The position numbers and the translations under genes were made by a program. Below are positions 21,152-32,661 of a stretch of 64,000 nt of DNA, piece by piece. The DNA is from Aphidius gifuensis (Eukaryota > Arthropoda > Insecta > Hymenoptera > Braconidae): the NCBI RefSeq assembly GCF_014905175.1, contig NC_057788.1:15277404-15341403 (forward strand). Reading direction: 5' to 3'. Below the pieces are notes generated by a model that did no database searches, was not told the DNA's origin, and saw only the letters and a list, made by a program, of their open reading frames with translations. Positions within the stretch are counted from its first letter, which is position 1, and every line of letters starts with the position of its first letter.

Positions 21152-22497
21152 TTATCGTATATCATAATTTTCAATGACTGGTATTACTTATTCAAAGTTT
21201 AAAAGTAAAAGCAGACAAAGAGTGAAAAAAAAAACCGAAAAAATGAAATAAAATAAACTTCTCATGGGAATAGTAATGAAGAAAAAAGGCGAAATATTTT
21301 TTTTTCCGAGGAATATTGACCGTATCAACTGTATTAATTAACACAAATATATCTACATAGATAAGGCAGACAAACTTACTTTTTAAATGGTGATAATCCA
21401 CGCATCTCTGAGCCGTGTTGCAATTCTTTATATGCTGATTTATAATTGTGTTCCCACTTCCAATATTCAAGATCGAAATGGAGATAAGTTCCATCTGAAC
21501 TGGCCTTTAATTTGTGGACAGCTTTACATTCTAATGTATTATCTCTAAAAAATATCAATTTGTCAGTAACAATGAATAAATTTATGAGGAATCCAAACAT
21601 GACGAATCCAGACATATCTCAAGTATCTTTGTTTTACTTAAATTGACATGATTTTCAAAAAGTATTAGACTCAAAGATAGATAAAGATACAAAGAATAAT
21701 CTGTAAGTGCTCATTTCGCTCTATTACGAATATTAAAAAATGAAAAAATACCGAAAATCTGTACACATCCAAAACCGTTTTATTTTTTATGTCACGGGTC
21801 TTTTATAAAGTCATAGATCTTTAATATTGACGCTATAGTATTTATCATTATTACAACTATAAAGAAAAAGTAAAAACTCGTATACGACAAAAAAACACTT
21901 GAACTTTTATTGCTATGGATCTTCAATGCAAGAAAAAAACCCTGCATTAGTAAACATTCACCCAACAAAAATAATTTGAATTTTTTTTTTTTTTCCGTTA
22001 GTTTTGTTCAATTGATTATTTTTTATTTTTACTGTTTTTTTTTCTTTAAAAAATTTCTGGGAATCCCGTATTTCGTTATTGATTTGTTTTTGTTTTGTTT
22101 CATTTTGCTTTCTAAGAAATGAAAAAAAAAACGAATAATAATAAAAAAAAAAAAAGAGCTAAAAACAGAACAGACGCGTTGTAAAAATAATAATTGGATA
22201 AATTCATAAATAAATTAAATAATTGAACTGATGGATTTTGAAAAAAAAAATAATAATTGAATTAATTTACCTGCTGTTTCCTGATTTGGACAGACACATG
22301 CAATTTTTTGATATATGCTCGTACTCCAACGCTGGCCGAATTTTTTTTTGCGACGCACTAACTGTAACACTGTCGCCTTCACTATATGAATATTTGCAAA
22401 TTGGCAGATTTTTGAACCATTCATTGTACTCTTTGTAAGAAACAAATTTTTTTTCTTTAAATTGTTCCATAAATTGATTGATATTTGACTCGGCCAT
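20254..22497 (-). CDS. MULE accessory gene B, intact four-exon zinc-finger-like gene
   Basis: Exons 22497-22271, 21544-21380, 20688-20603 and 20384-20254 have GT/AG borders, keep phase at every junction and total 609 nt, giving 202 residues with no internal stop. The start (MAESNINQFMEQFKEKKFVS) and the block CKAVHKLKASSDGTYLHF ... WKWEHN match gene A. CMC in exon 1 with the Cys and His of exon 2 could form one zinc site of the GCM1/FLYWCH type. It ends with RQKLDPRKYL. It is divergent from, and probably shares a promoter region with, the transposase gene. It has no visible transposase residues. It could help the transposase bind DNA or act as a repressor, both untested. Confidence 0.7.
20930..21065. 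repeat. Palindromic unit of the 18.1-kb family in a gene B intron
   Basis: Shares TACAGTGTCTTTTGAAAAAC and the inverted GTTTTTCACAAGACACTGTA with the units at 18100-18435. Confidence 0.7.
21075..21149. repeat. (AAT)n microsatellite
   Basis: About 25 uninterrupted ATA/AAT triplets in a gene B intron. Confidence 0.95.
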
Positions 22498-22903
22498 ATT
22501 GAATCCCCGCTCGTTGCCGTGCTACAAGATTATGACACGCTTGAGATCATCTGAAGCGTTCGTTCCTTCTCGGTGGTTTTTATCCTCCCTCTTGTGTTAA
22601 AAATCTCATGCCCCTCCTTTTTTAATTTGGAAGGACAACAATATACGATAAGACCGTACAGACCAGATAGAGAAAAAAATGAGGGAGAAAAAAGGAAAGA
22701 TTACAAGAGAGAGGGCAAATCCGGAAAGTACTGGAACGACATACGCTACGCCATTGCATACGCTCCTCTTCGAGTAGCTGTATTTGCGAGACAGTGACGG
22801 AGTCATTCTCAATATTTTTGTAGTCAAACGATAGTGTTATTTTTATTATTGCGCTCAGCCAATTTAAATGTGTGATAACTTTATTGTAATTTTAATTATA
22901 AAT
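22498..22903. promoter_or_regulatory. Likely bidirectional promoter between gene B and the transposase gene
   Basis: A 406-bp gap separates two divergent start codons. It is clearly less AT-rich than the neighbouring introns, and has CTCAGCC near 22855 and TCATTCT near 22803 that could be initiators. The role is inferred from position and composition only. Confidence 0.4.
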
Positions 22904-25900
22904 CATGAACGTATCGACAAGTGAGGAAGAAAGTAGTGTAATTAACCGTGAAAAAAAAAGTATAAAAGACTCTGATTATATCTGGTTATAAATACAGATA
23001 TCTCATGGAAAACAGTGATGGAACTGAGTAAGTAATTTGAACTTTTATTCAATTAAAATAAAGTTAATAAAAAGTTTTTTTAATAATTAAAAATTTAATT
23101 AATTAAATTTTGTCTGCACTAATCAACGTCAATAATTTTTTGTTTTAAAGTCAATTTAGTAGTGCAGAACTTTTTAAATTCAGAAAAAACGATAAAATTT
23201 ATTATAAATTTAGAACCAAAAACCAATGAGGTAATTATCGTTTATTATTCATCATAAGATTCAGGTCTTATCAGTTCAAGGTTTATGTGATCATTTTAAT
23301 ACTTCATTTTGAATAATATTTGAGATTCATGAACAATATCAATTACAAAATATCTAATTAAAAAAAAAATTCATTCCATAATAATTTATTGACAATAACA
23401 ATCACATAAATCCTTGATTCAAAAGATCCTGTAACTCGTTTTGATGAATGAAACAAAGGTCTATATTACTTTTTCGATTTTATCATGCAACTCAGGGGTT
23501 TTGAAGTAAAGGGTCTTTGTGATTAATCACATAAATCCTTGATTCAAAAGATCCTGTAACTCGTTTTGATGAATGAAACAAGGGTCTATATTACTTTTTC
23601 GATTTTATCATGCAACTCAGGGGTTTTGAAGTAAAGGGTCTTTGTGATTAATCACATAAATCCTTGATTCAAAAGATCCTGTAACTCGTTTTGATGAATG
23701 AAACAAGGGTCTATATTACTTTTTCGATTTTATCATGCAACTCAGGGGTTTTGAAGTAAAGGGTCTTTGTGATTAATCACATAAATCCTTGATTCAAAAG
23801 ATCCTGTAACTCGTTTTGATGAATGTAACAAGGGTCTATATTACTTTTTCGATTTTATCATGCAACTCAGGGGTTTTGAAGTCAAGGGTCTTTGTGATTA
23901 ATCACATAAATCCTTGATTCAAAAGATCCTGTAACTCGTTTTGATGAATGAAACAAGGGTCTATATTACTTTTTCGATTTTATCATGCAACTCAGGGGTT
24001 TTGAAGTCAAGGGTCTTTGTGATTAATCACATAAATCCTTGATTCAAAAGATCCTGTAACTCGTTTTGATGAATGAAACAAGGGTCTATATTACTTTTTC
24101 GATTTTATCATGCAACTCAGGGGTTTTGAAGTAAAGGGTCTTTGTGATTAATCACATAAATCCTTGATTCAAAAGATCCTGTAACTCGTTTTGATGAATG
24201 TCACAAGGGTCTATATTACTTTTTCGATTTTATCATGCAACTCAGGGTTTTTAGAGTTGAGGGTCTTTGTGATTATATAAAGATAATTTACTAATCACTT
24301 GAAAAACTTATGTAAAAAAAGATAAATCTTATTTATACACTGACTCATACACTTATATATTTGCAGTATATTTGCAGGAGATACACTTGCTCTCGACAAA
24401 ACTGTAATGGTCGTGTTACTGTATCATTCAATGGAGATCAAGTTCTTGAAAAAGAAGGTTCATCTACAGATCACAATCCTGCCGTTTGTTTGCCTGATTC
24501 AACTCTTGCAAGTCGTACCGAATTGATTGACAATTTTTTGACAACTTTAAAAACAAAGAAAACAACAGAGAAACCAGCATTATTGTTTAACCGATTACGA
24601 AATGAATACTCGTAAGCATACTGATTCAATTTTACATATTGCTATTAATAAGAAACTGTTAAGATATCAAGTTTGAGTTAAAGATTCATGATTTCCACGT
24701 TGTTGTGGTTCATTAAAAATATGCACTATTATTCATAAAAAATGACTTGGCTTTATTTATTTATCTATTTGTTATTCCTTATGCATTTAAGAACTACGGA
24801 AATTGGAGGCTTAACGTATGCTGATGTAAAAAACCGTGTTAAAAGAAATAAATCTAAAACTTACCCACCACGACCATCATCACTGGCAGAACTAGGAGCT
24901 TCTCTCCAGGATGAAGGTAAAAACATGTTATTTTATGACGACGGTAAGAATGGCTCTCAATTGACCGCAAAAATGTTCATTATTAATGAACTAAGTTGGC
25001 TGAAGTCAAAAACAAACATCCCAGATGATCAATTAGATAAACCTACAAGTACTGCCATTGTTATTGGAGACCGCGACTTTGTGAAATCTATCCTTAAAGA
25101 TCGTGAACAAACTGCTGATATATATACTGATGGAACGTTCAGTATCAGCATGAATGATGTCGATATTTGTCAGACTTATATCGTGCAAGTTGGAGCATTT
25201 AATCAGGTATCATATCTTAATGTTTAACTTTTTACTATGTTTTGATGTTTGGAGTTGTATATAATTAAGGTAATGTTTATGCTAAAGCTCTTTTTAAATC
25301 CTCTATTGCAATCCAGTTAAGGCTATTTTATGAAAAAACCCTCTGCCTGAATCAAAATTTGATTTTCGTTGGATTGGTTTTCATATTATTTTCCTTCATC
25401 ATATTTTTTCTCTTTTATCAACAAACTAGTTTATCTTAAGCTTATTTCTTTGTTTAGAAGTTATTTTATTCATTGCAAATTTATAATGTAAGGGTTTTTA
25501 TCCTTAAGTGAGGGTTTTTACCCTTAAGTAAGGGTTTTTGAAAAGTAAGGTTTTTTCTTGCGACAAACCGTTTGTCCTAGTTCAACTTCTGTGTTAAAGC
25601 AATTAGATATATTTTTTTATATAGTTTTGTAAAATCAGGTAAAAATATATTTCTCGATTGAGCTAGTAAATTAATCATCCAGAATAATTGATATAGATCG
25701 ATCAAAAACACATGTAAAGTTTTTTTGGAAAGACACTGAAGCAATAGCTGCGATATCTGTCTTTAAAAAATCTTTTGTCTCATAAACCCTTGCATAAGAA
25801 TAACAGATATATTTTCTCAATTTGACATACATATAATTATTGTAAATTCTCGAAGCATTGTTGTATTAATTTGTAAAGAAAAGATTCTTGATGATCGTTT

Positions 25901-28018
25901 TTTTTTTAATAATAGGCTTGGCCCATCGCTTACGTACTAATGGAAAGAAAAACAAAGGAATCTTATACTGCTATTTTCAAATACATTTTCAATGATTTAG
26001 CTCCAGAACTTAAAAATTTAAATGTCAAAGCACACATGGATTTTGAAGCAGCAGTTCATACAGTCATGAAAGAACAATTTCCATGGGTAGAAATCGTATC
26101 ATGTTTTTTTCATTTTAAAAACGTATGTAAAACTAATGTTTATAAATATATTCAATTAAAATATTATGAAACTTTGAACTCTAAAGAAGTATATAAACAC
26201 TACATTAAAAAAAGCCACTATGACTCAGTATATCGATATTCGACTTGCAAAACTCAGCATCATTAAAAAAAATTAACTATACTTTTCATAAAACCAATTG
26301 GGTAGTACTGCTTATAGGTTATTGAATAATACAGGGTTTTTTTTAGTGAAGTGTTTTTACGAATTTTCATGTAAATATTAGTAATAATAATAATAATGCG
26401 TAAAAAAATTTATTCTTCACGCACAGGCACAATTTAAACAGTTAAAACAAAAAGGAGCATTAGTTGATTTCAAGAAAACTACTGACACTGATACAGATAA
26501 AAAAAAAAGAAAAAAAGAATTCAGTGAATTATTTCGATTGGTACAAACGATTCCGTGCTTGCCAGCAGCAAAAATAGATAGCTCTTTGTTGTCGTTTTTA
26601 AAAAAGCGTCTCGAAGATCCAATTTCTCACAAAAGAATAGAAAAATATTTCAAGTATTTTGAAAAAAACTGGATTAATAATTCTATTTGGCCACCTAAAT
26701 CTTGGTCCGTGTATGGTCAAGACCACTCAACTAACAACTTCAGTGGAAGCCGCAACAAGAATATGACCTTATATTTTGGCCGACACCCTTATCCATACGT
26801 CTTCATCGGTAAACACAACAATTTTTCATTATGCTATGACATAGTAATGTATTTTACTTTTAATAGTTTAGGGTCTTTAAAGTCAAGTGTTTATATGATT
26901 AGTATTGCTAATAAACAAGGGTCTTTACAGGGGGGAGAGTCTAATCAGGGGTTTGTGCAATCAGGTGTTTTTATGATTAATCGTCTACCATGAAAAAAAA
27001 TAGCTAGGGTTTATAAAGTCTTACATCATCAGTAATTGGGAATAAAAACCCTACATATTTTCATACGTGGTAAAAAATTATTATCCTTAAAACCATCGGA
27101 TTCAAAGAATTACTCAATTTTATAATAACTTATTGACAATAATAATCACAAAACCCTGGATTTGAGAAATCCTAAAATTTATTAAATTTATAAAAAAGAA
27201 TAATTGGCTGACAACTTCCTTGATTGAGATTATTACCTGAAATGGTCAACTGTTCACAGTTTTTAAATAGAGCGTTAATATAATCAGTATTGTCAATAAT
27301 TTATAACACTGCGTGTTCTTCCCATCATGAGGTCTCACAATCAGTCATAGTTCAAGGTCTTTTATATGAAGTGTTTTTATTATTGGTGCCGATTGTTGTA
27401 GCTTCTTGGAACCCTTCTTACTTTTTTAGAGAATCTGACTACTTATCAAGGTAAAGTAACAAGGGATTTTGAAGGCACAAAAAAACCTCGTCCGAGTTAC
27501 AATACTTCAAAAAAAAAAATATTCATCCGAGGATGTGAGCGTGAACTAGAAGAAGAAATGGAGAGAATCAAATTTCTTATAAAAGTTGCAGGATGGGACA
27601 ATGATAAGCAAATGCAAGGTTAAAAGCTGTATCTAAAACAATTTAAAAACATTTTTAAATAATACTAATAATAACACTACTCTAATAATATAACAATTGT
27701 ACTCATGATGAATTTTTATAACTATTTTCAGAAACATCTTTTGAAAAGTTTGGGCTGATGGATAGTGATTCGGAATGGAATGATAATGATGACGATGATG
27801 ATAATGATGATGATGAAGATAATGATGATAAAATATTTTCAGCCAAACCAAGCAACGATAAAGAAGTGTTAAAAACACCTTCTACTAGCTTAAAACGGAG
27901 CGGTATGGTAGGCAGTGCTCCAAGTACCAAAAAAAAATGTAAAAAATCATTCGGAACTTCAGGACATACTTTTCGAAGAATAACACGTTCACAGGCAAAG
28001 AAAAAAAATCAGACATAA
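22904..28018 (+). pseudogene. MULE transposase gene with FLYWCH-like zinc finger, multi-exon
   Basis: Six exons join cleanly with GT..AG sites and matching phases: 24367-24611, 24792-25206, 25916-26122, 26427-26808, 27430-27618 and 27732-28018 (1725 nt, 575 codons including the stop). The first encodes a FLYWCH-like finger (YICRRYTCSRQNCNGRV, then DHNP). The core has MULE signatures: first Asp in YTDGTFSI, AYVLMERKTKESYTAIF, second Asp in AHMDFEAAV, and CFFHFKN. A basic/acidic tail with a run of Asp ends RRITRSQAKKK. Two upstream exon candidates (22904-23029 and 23154-23233) give the start and the first half of the finger, but a frame break near 22985 and a TGA with wrong phase near 23230 suggest the 5' end is damaged. 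It cuts and inserts the element. Confidence 0.75.
23401..24275. repeat. 125-bp satellite, seven exact-length copies, in a transposase intron
   Basis: Units start ATCACATAAATCCTTGATTC at 23401, 23526, 23651, 23776, 23901, 24026 and 24151, a strict 125-bp period (875 bp in all). Copies differ by one to a few bases; the last has more changes. Each unit contains AGGGGTTTTGAAG and AGGGTCTTTGTGATTA. Confidence 0.95.
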
Positions 28019-29293
28019 AATATTCAGCGTTTTAAAAATTTCTAAAACTTTTTTACTGATATCTTCATATTATTCAATTATTTATTTTATTTATTTATTT
28101 GTGAACAAAAATAATATTTCTATTTTAAAATTTAATTGTAATACAGATCGTACTATTTTATTGTTTTTTTATTTTCAAAAAAAGAAGTAAGAAGTGCTAT
28201 AGAATTTGATATTTTACACAACACGAAGCTCTGTAGATGTATCAATAAAAAAATTTTATTCGTCAATATTTATTATTCACAAAAATTTTTCACATCCATT
28301 TATTTATACTATCACAATTTATTCCATAGTTATAAGAATATATCTTCCGTTGGAATTACAGATTTGAAAAAAATTTTATACTCCATAATTATATTGAGTT
28401 GCTGTTTTTTAATTCAATGTTTTATGAGAATTTTTGCCAGTAAATTATCCTGGAGTAAGTGGACTTCTGAATCAAGGGTTTTTTTTTGTCAATACTTAAT
28501 AAAAATTCAATGAATTGCAGGGTCTTTTACATCAAGAGCTTTGTGATCACTTTTGTTATTAATTCATTAAAAAATGAAGGGTGTTATAGATATTATTGTT
28601 AATAAGTTATTGAAAAAATAAAGGGTCTTCCAAATAAAGGGTTTTGTGATTAGTATTGCTATTAATTTATAAAAAGTAGAGGGTCTTTTGAATCAAGGGT
28701 GTTATAGATATTATTGTTAATAAGTTATTGAAAGAATAAAGGGTCTTTCAAATAAAGGGTTTTGTGATTAGTATTGCTATTAATTTATAAAAAGTAAAGG
28801 GTCTTTTGAATCAAGGGTGTTATAGATATTATTGTTAATAAGTTATTGAAAAAATGAAGGGTCTTTCAAATAAAGGGTTTTGTGATAGATATTGTTATTA
28901 ATTTATAAATAAATAAAGGGTCTTTTCAATAAAGGGTTTTGTAATTAATATTGTTATTAATTTATAAACGATTAAAGGGTGTTCAAAATCAAGGGTTCTG
29001 TGATTATTATTGTTAATAGATTTTTCAAAATAAAGGGTCTTCAAATTGGAGTATTTTTTGATAATTATCTTTAATAAATTATTAAAAATAAACGGTCTTC
29101 TAAATCGAGGGTTTTTGTTATAATTATTTATTATTAAGCATAACAATATGTAGGGTTTTATAGTCAATTGTTTATGTAATCGTCAATTTTTAAAAATCAT
29201 AATAAGGGTTTTATTGTCAGGGTTTTCCAAAATCATTCGCAGAGCCATCTATTGCTTTTTTTTGTCTCGTAGTTTGACTAGCAATTTTGTACC
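28019..29293. repeat. Right non-coding part of the MULE with AGGGTCTTTT repeats
   Basis: From about 28500 to 29220 the sequence is an imperfect tandem array with a period near 118 bp in its best part (28622, 28740, 28859) built on GGGTCTTTCAAATAAAGGG and TTGTTAATAAGTTATTGAAA. The unit resembles the 125-bp satellite of the transposase intron in its AGGGTCTTT/AAGGGTTTTGTGATTA words. Confidence 0.75.
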
Positions 29294-29333
29294 ACTGTGA
29301 ATTTTGTCCCACTGTGAATTTTGCACCCTACTC
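29294..29333 (-). repeat. Right terminal inverted repeat of the MULE
   Basis: Inverted copy of 16170-16209, identical over 40 bp; a third weaker AAAATT-containing repeat follows inward. Confidence 0.88.
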
Positions 29334-29734
29334 AAATTTGTGCATTCCCTAATTCTTTTAATGAAGTTCCTCAAGGATTCGTTATTTTTTTGGATTAGTT
29401 TGAACGCTTCCCCAATCAGAATTTTTTCATTTTTTGTTTTGCTTATTAATTCTCTTAGTGCCTTCATCAATTCGTTGATGTTTTCGAATTTCTTTTTTGT
29501 CATGTCGTCACGTACTTCCCTGCTTACTTTGGTCCGTACTATCATTTCCACCAGGTTTTTTTCTAGGTCTGCGCCTACTAGTTCTCGGTTTTCCTCACAT
29601 TCTAAGCTGAATCTTGTGAGTTCTTGAGATTTGCCGGTATAATTGGAAATATTTTTACATAACTTATTCATAAGAGTCATAAGGTGCGTTGTTTCTTGGA
29701 TTTCTGCTAATTTTCTTGCTGCTGCGTCTGCCAT
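29334..29734 (-). pseudogene. gag: gag, N-terminal part (gypsy-type), cut by the MULE
   Basis: Starts MADAAARKLAEIQETTHLMT at 29734 and shows the helical capsid-like pattern of gypsy/errantivirus Gag (TRFSLECEENRELVG; VREVRDD-type segment; ESLRNFIKRIRECTNL). The right MULE end begins within the last codons, adding a short foreign tail that ends at 29249. The rest of gag is at 15050-16169. 29334-29341 is the second copy of the MULE target duplication. Confidence 0.75.
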
Positions 29735-30534
29735 TGTGTTATTTGTTAGAGTTTCTTGTTCAGATTCAATATTGGAATTACCTGTAATTTTATTACTGTT
29801 GTACTTACTTCCCTTTTTTAGATTATTATAATCAGTTATAAAAAAATTAGTAATTATTCTCGGCCCATTCCCAAATTTTTATGGGTGACTTGTTTTTACC
29901 TCGAGATGATATGGGAAAAATTTCAGAATTTTAAACCTGGTCTAATTTGAGAAATACCCGATAGTAGGAAAAAAAAAATTATTTTATGGTGTAAAATAGG
30001 TGGAAAAAAATTGAAAAAACATAAGGTCGTTTTTTGGTCCAAAATACACCTAGAAAAAAATTTCCAAGTGAATCGGTAGGGGTCAGGCCGATGACTCGGT
30101 GATTTGACTTGGAATGCCCCATATATATTAAGTCTTATGGTGACACTGACTTTACACTGGTGTGCTATGGAAGGAGCGCTTTTTGCGGCGTATTCCGTAG
30201 TAGCATCAACTTTTGACCATGTGGTCGTAACTTGTATAATAAAATATTGACTTATTTTTTATCAAATAATGTAATTATTTAATACAACAACTTGTAATCT
30301 ATGTTATCCACTATTTAATTGATTAATTAATTTAATACAATAAATGCCTTAAATTTATTTTACACAAGCAAGAAAGATTTCCAGACCATGCGGTCGTAAC
30401 TTGTATAATAAAATATTTAATTATTTTTATCAAATAATGTAATTATTTAATACAACAAATTGTGATTTATGTTATTCACTATTTAATTGATTTATTAATT
30501 GAATACAATAAATGCTTTAAATTTATTTTACACA
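29735..30534 (-). other. 5' leader of the gypsy-type element
   Basis: No coding frame except a short open extension upstream of the gag ATG. On the minus strand it links the proposed 5' LTR with gag. I could not identify a primer-binding site. It includes the 167-bp tandem repeat listed separately. Confidence 0.4.
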
Positions 30535-30550
30535 AGCAAGACAGATTTTC
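30218..30550. repeat. Two tandem 167-bp repeats next to the 5' LTR
   Basis: Units begin GACCATGTGGTCGTAACTTG (30218) and GACCATGCGGTCGTAACTTG (30384), about 90 percent alike; a third, divergent GACCATGCGGTCGTAATTTA at 30551 is the start of the LTR-like repeat. The palindromic GACCATGCGGTC core recurs near 42180 in the BEL leader as a short match. Confidence 0.85.
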
Positions 30551-31026
30551 AGACCATGCGGTCGTAATTTATTACAAGTTAAGATTGTAAATGATTTTAA
30601 ATTGATAATTTAAATAACCAAATGTTACTTAAATATTATTGAAACAATAAATTGATAAAATAATCAATAAGATATTGAATAACGATAACTTACAATTGTG
30701 CTGATTGGTAGAAAATATTCTAAGTTTTTAGACTTAAAAATGCGTTGAAGCAAAGTGCCAAAATTAATAATGCTGGAAGAGCGATAACCTGGTTGACTTA
30801 CAACCCAAGAGTGAACGACCGAGGATCCAGAATCTCGGTCGATGACCGTAAAGCCTCAGAGTAGGGGTGGATCCTTAGGGGATGTTCGGTTTTTCGCATA
30901 GTACAGTGTATACTTTTCTTCTATAACTAAATTCTTATTGGTCGGGAAAATCTTACGATTTTCCGACGTTGATTAAAATTATTTCTAATTTCTTAATTAT
31001 GACATGAGTGGTATCGAGAGGATTCC
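30535..31026 (-). repeat. 5' LTR of the gypsy-type element (right copy, truncated)
   Basis: Nearly identical to 4491-4990 in the same orientation (a few substitutions and a short deletion). Similarity stops at about 31020-31026 inside the palindrome that is complete in the left copy, where a run of ACAAAAAAAATC repeats begins. The missing part would be the outer (U3) end. Confidence 0.6.
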
Positions 31027-31480
31027 ACGACAAAAAAAATTTTCAAAAAAAAACTCGACAAAAAAAATCATGACAAAACAAATTTCGACAAAAAAAATCA
31101 CGACAAAAAAAATCACGATAAAAAAAATCATGACAAAAAAAATCACGACGACAAAAATTTAGAAAAAAAAAATTTAGACAAAAAAAATCTAGCAACTGAG
31201 TAAAAGATTTGGCTGGTAAAATAAGCTAGATAGTGATTGTTTACATTACAATTACAGCTAAGTAAAAAATCTAGCTAGGTAAGAAATCTAGCTAAGTAAA
31301 AAAATGTAGATATTGATTGTTTGGCTACAATTACAGCTAAGTAGAAAATATAGCTACGTGAAAAATCTAGCTAAGTGAAAAATCTAGCTGAGTAAAATGA
31401 AGTAGATATTGATTGTTTGGCTACAATTACAGCTAAGTAGAAAATCTAGCTACGTGAAAAATCTAGCTGCAGCTAAAAAA
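31027..31480. repeat. Simple and minisatellite repeats
   Basis: 31030-31195 is a run of CACGACAAAAAAAAT-type units; 31196-31480 repeats words such as AATCTAGCTAAGTAAAA and GATTGTTTGGCTACAATTAC at roughly 75-100 bp. Confidence 0.8.
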
Positions 31481-32484
31481 TTTTTTTTTTCTCGCAACTT
31501 CGTTCATATTTCTAACTCCGCCATTTTTGAAATTTTTGAATTTTTTTTTTTTTTTTCTTTGTATAAGTCTTTCTGACCCCACTTTTTTCAAATAAAATTT
31601 CTTTGATTGGAGTTATATTTTTCAAGAAAAATCCATCAACAGATAAAATCGGGACGAAAAAAAAGTGATTTTACCGAAAAATCTTTCAAATAAAAAGTGT
31701 TAGTTTTAATGTAACGAACTTTTTGGTACGAAAAAAAAATATAGTATCTATTTAAAAAAACTATGTTCTTACCTGAAACTCCGCCATTTTTAATTTTTTT
31801 AATTTTTTTATTTTTTTGTTCCATGTCCCTCTCTAAACCCTACAACTTTTACTTGAATCATTTTTTGATTCAAGCCATATATTTCCAGAAAAATCCATTA
31901 TCAGATTGAAAGGGGACAGTCTGTATAATAATATCCAACTTTTTTACGTTTAAATGTTTTATTTAAAAAAAGCTAGAAATTGATTTCACTTCAATACATG
32001 ATCTTCAACACTCCGAAGGAAAAATTTTTTTTTTTGTAAATTTAAATAAGTCAAAAAAAAAAAAACAATTTGTTCTAGAATTTTTCTTCGAGAAACGTCA
32101 ACCGCGACCTATAGAAATCATTTTAAAATTTTGAAAAAATTCACAGAATCCCATCTTTTCATAGGAAATATGAATTTTAGTGGAAGAACGCGAAAAAAAA
32201 AAATTCGTTTTTTTTGGACCACTCTACTCTATATATATGTTCGTTGAAATATATTTATTTGGAGTATAATATTTATTATTGCTGACTTTCAGTGTCGTTG
32301 GTAGATGTGTTATCTTGATTGACTTCATTAAGATAAAACATTTCAAATATTTTTAAAAGCTAAGAAAAACTTGTGTAACTGTCAGTTGCTTTGTCCACAG
32401 ATAATATGCCATCATACATTGTCTGATTAAAGCGTTGATACATATCATCTGTTGGGACGAAGCTCTTGCAACAAAGCTCTTTTC
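31481..32484. other. AT-rich sequence, no gene seen
   Basis: Long T and A runs; the short phrase AACTCCGCCATTTTT occurs twice (31514, 31780), hinting at an old duplication. Nothing coding. Confidence 0.4.
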
Positions 32485-32617
32485 ACCATCTTGAGTTATT
32501 ATTATTAATGGAAAAAAAATATTTTCCCTAACCGGAATTTGAACTCGGACCTTCGGTATAAGAGTTTGGCACTCTATCCTCTGAAACAAACGAGAGATTA
32601 TGATATATCCTATCGGT
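32485..32617 (-). repeat. tRNA-derived repeat, copy 1
   Basis: On the minus strand the sequence carries a Pol III A-box-like TCAGAGGATAGAGTGCC and B-box-like GGTCCGAGTTCAAATTCCGG. About 133 bp match 49656-49790 in inverted orientation, including the non-tRNA flanks CCGATAGGATATATCATAAT and CCATTAATAATAATAACTC. The acceptor stem does not pair, so it is a tRNA-derived repeat (SINE-like) rather than a working tRNA. Confidence 0.65.
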
Positions 32618-32661
32618 AAAAGAATACTCCTTCAAATATTATATAATGAAAAACTAAATCG

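Larger units (their letters stand above)
16170..29333. mobile_element. 13.2-kb Mutator-like element (MULE) inserted in gypsy gag
   Basis: Both ends begin GAGTAGGGTGCAAAATTCAC and stay identical for 40 bp (16170-16209; 29294-29333 inverted). The flanks are the same 8 bp, AAATTTGT. Removing the element and one copy of the duplication makes the gag frame continuous across the site, so the insertion hit an open gag. Inside are a MULE-type transposase gene on the plus strand, two paralogous genes on the minus strand, and several satellite-like and palindromic repeats built on AGGGTCTTTT. The size is large for an animal MULE. The inverted repeats are short for the superfamily, and within each the motif AAAATTCACAGTGGGAC is partly repeated. 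Confidence 0.88.
4491..31026 (-). mobile_element. Ty3/gypsy-type env-containing retroelement, split by a MULE
   Basis: On the minus strand the order is gag, aspartic protease, RT, RNase H, integrase, env-like glycoprotein and 3' accessory ORFs, the order of env-bearing gypsy elements. Direct repeats of about 490 bp (4491 onward and 30535 onward) flank the coding part and are nearly identical, so they are read as LTRs; the right copy breaks off near 31026. Without the 13.2-kb MULE the element would be about 13.4 kb, unusually long for gypsy. Every gene carries frameshifts or stops, so the copy is dead. LTR boundaries, primer site and target duplication are not certain. Confidence 0.75.

Noticed and set aside
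23401..24275. Possible CRISPR-like array
   Set aside because: Units are 125-bp head-to-tail copies with no unique spacers, in a eukaryotic intron; it is a satellite.
27633..27930. Minus-strand Ser/His-rich frames
   Set aside because: Antisense of the Asp-rich last exon of the MULE transposase.
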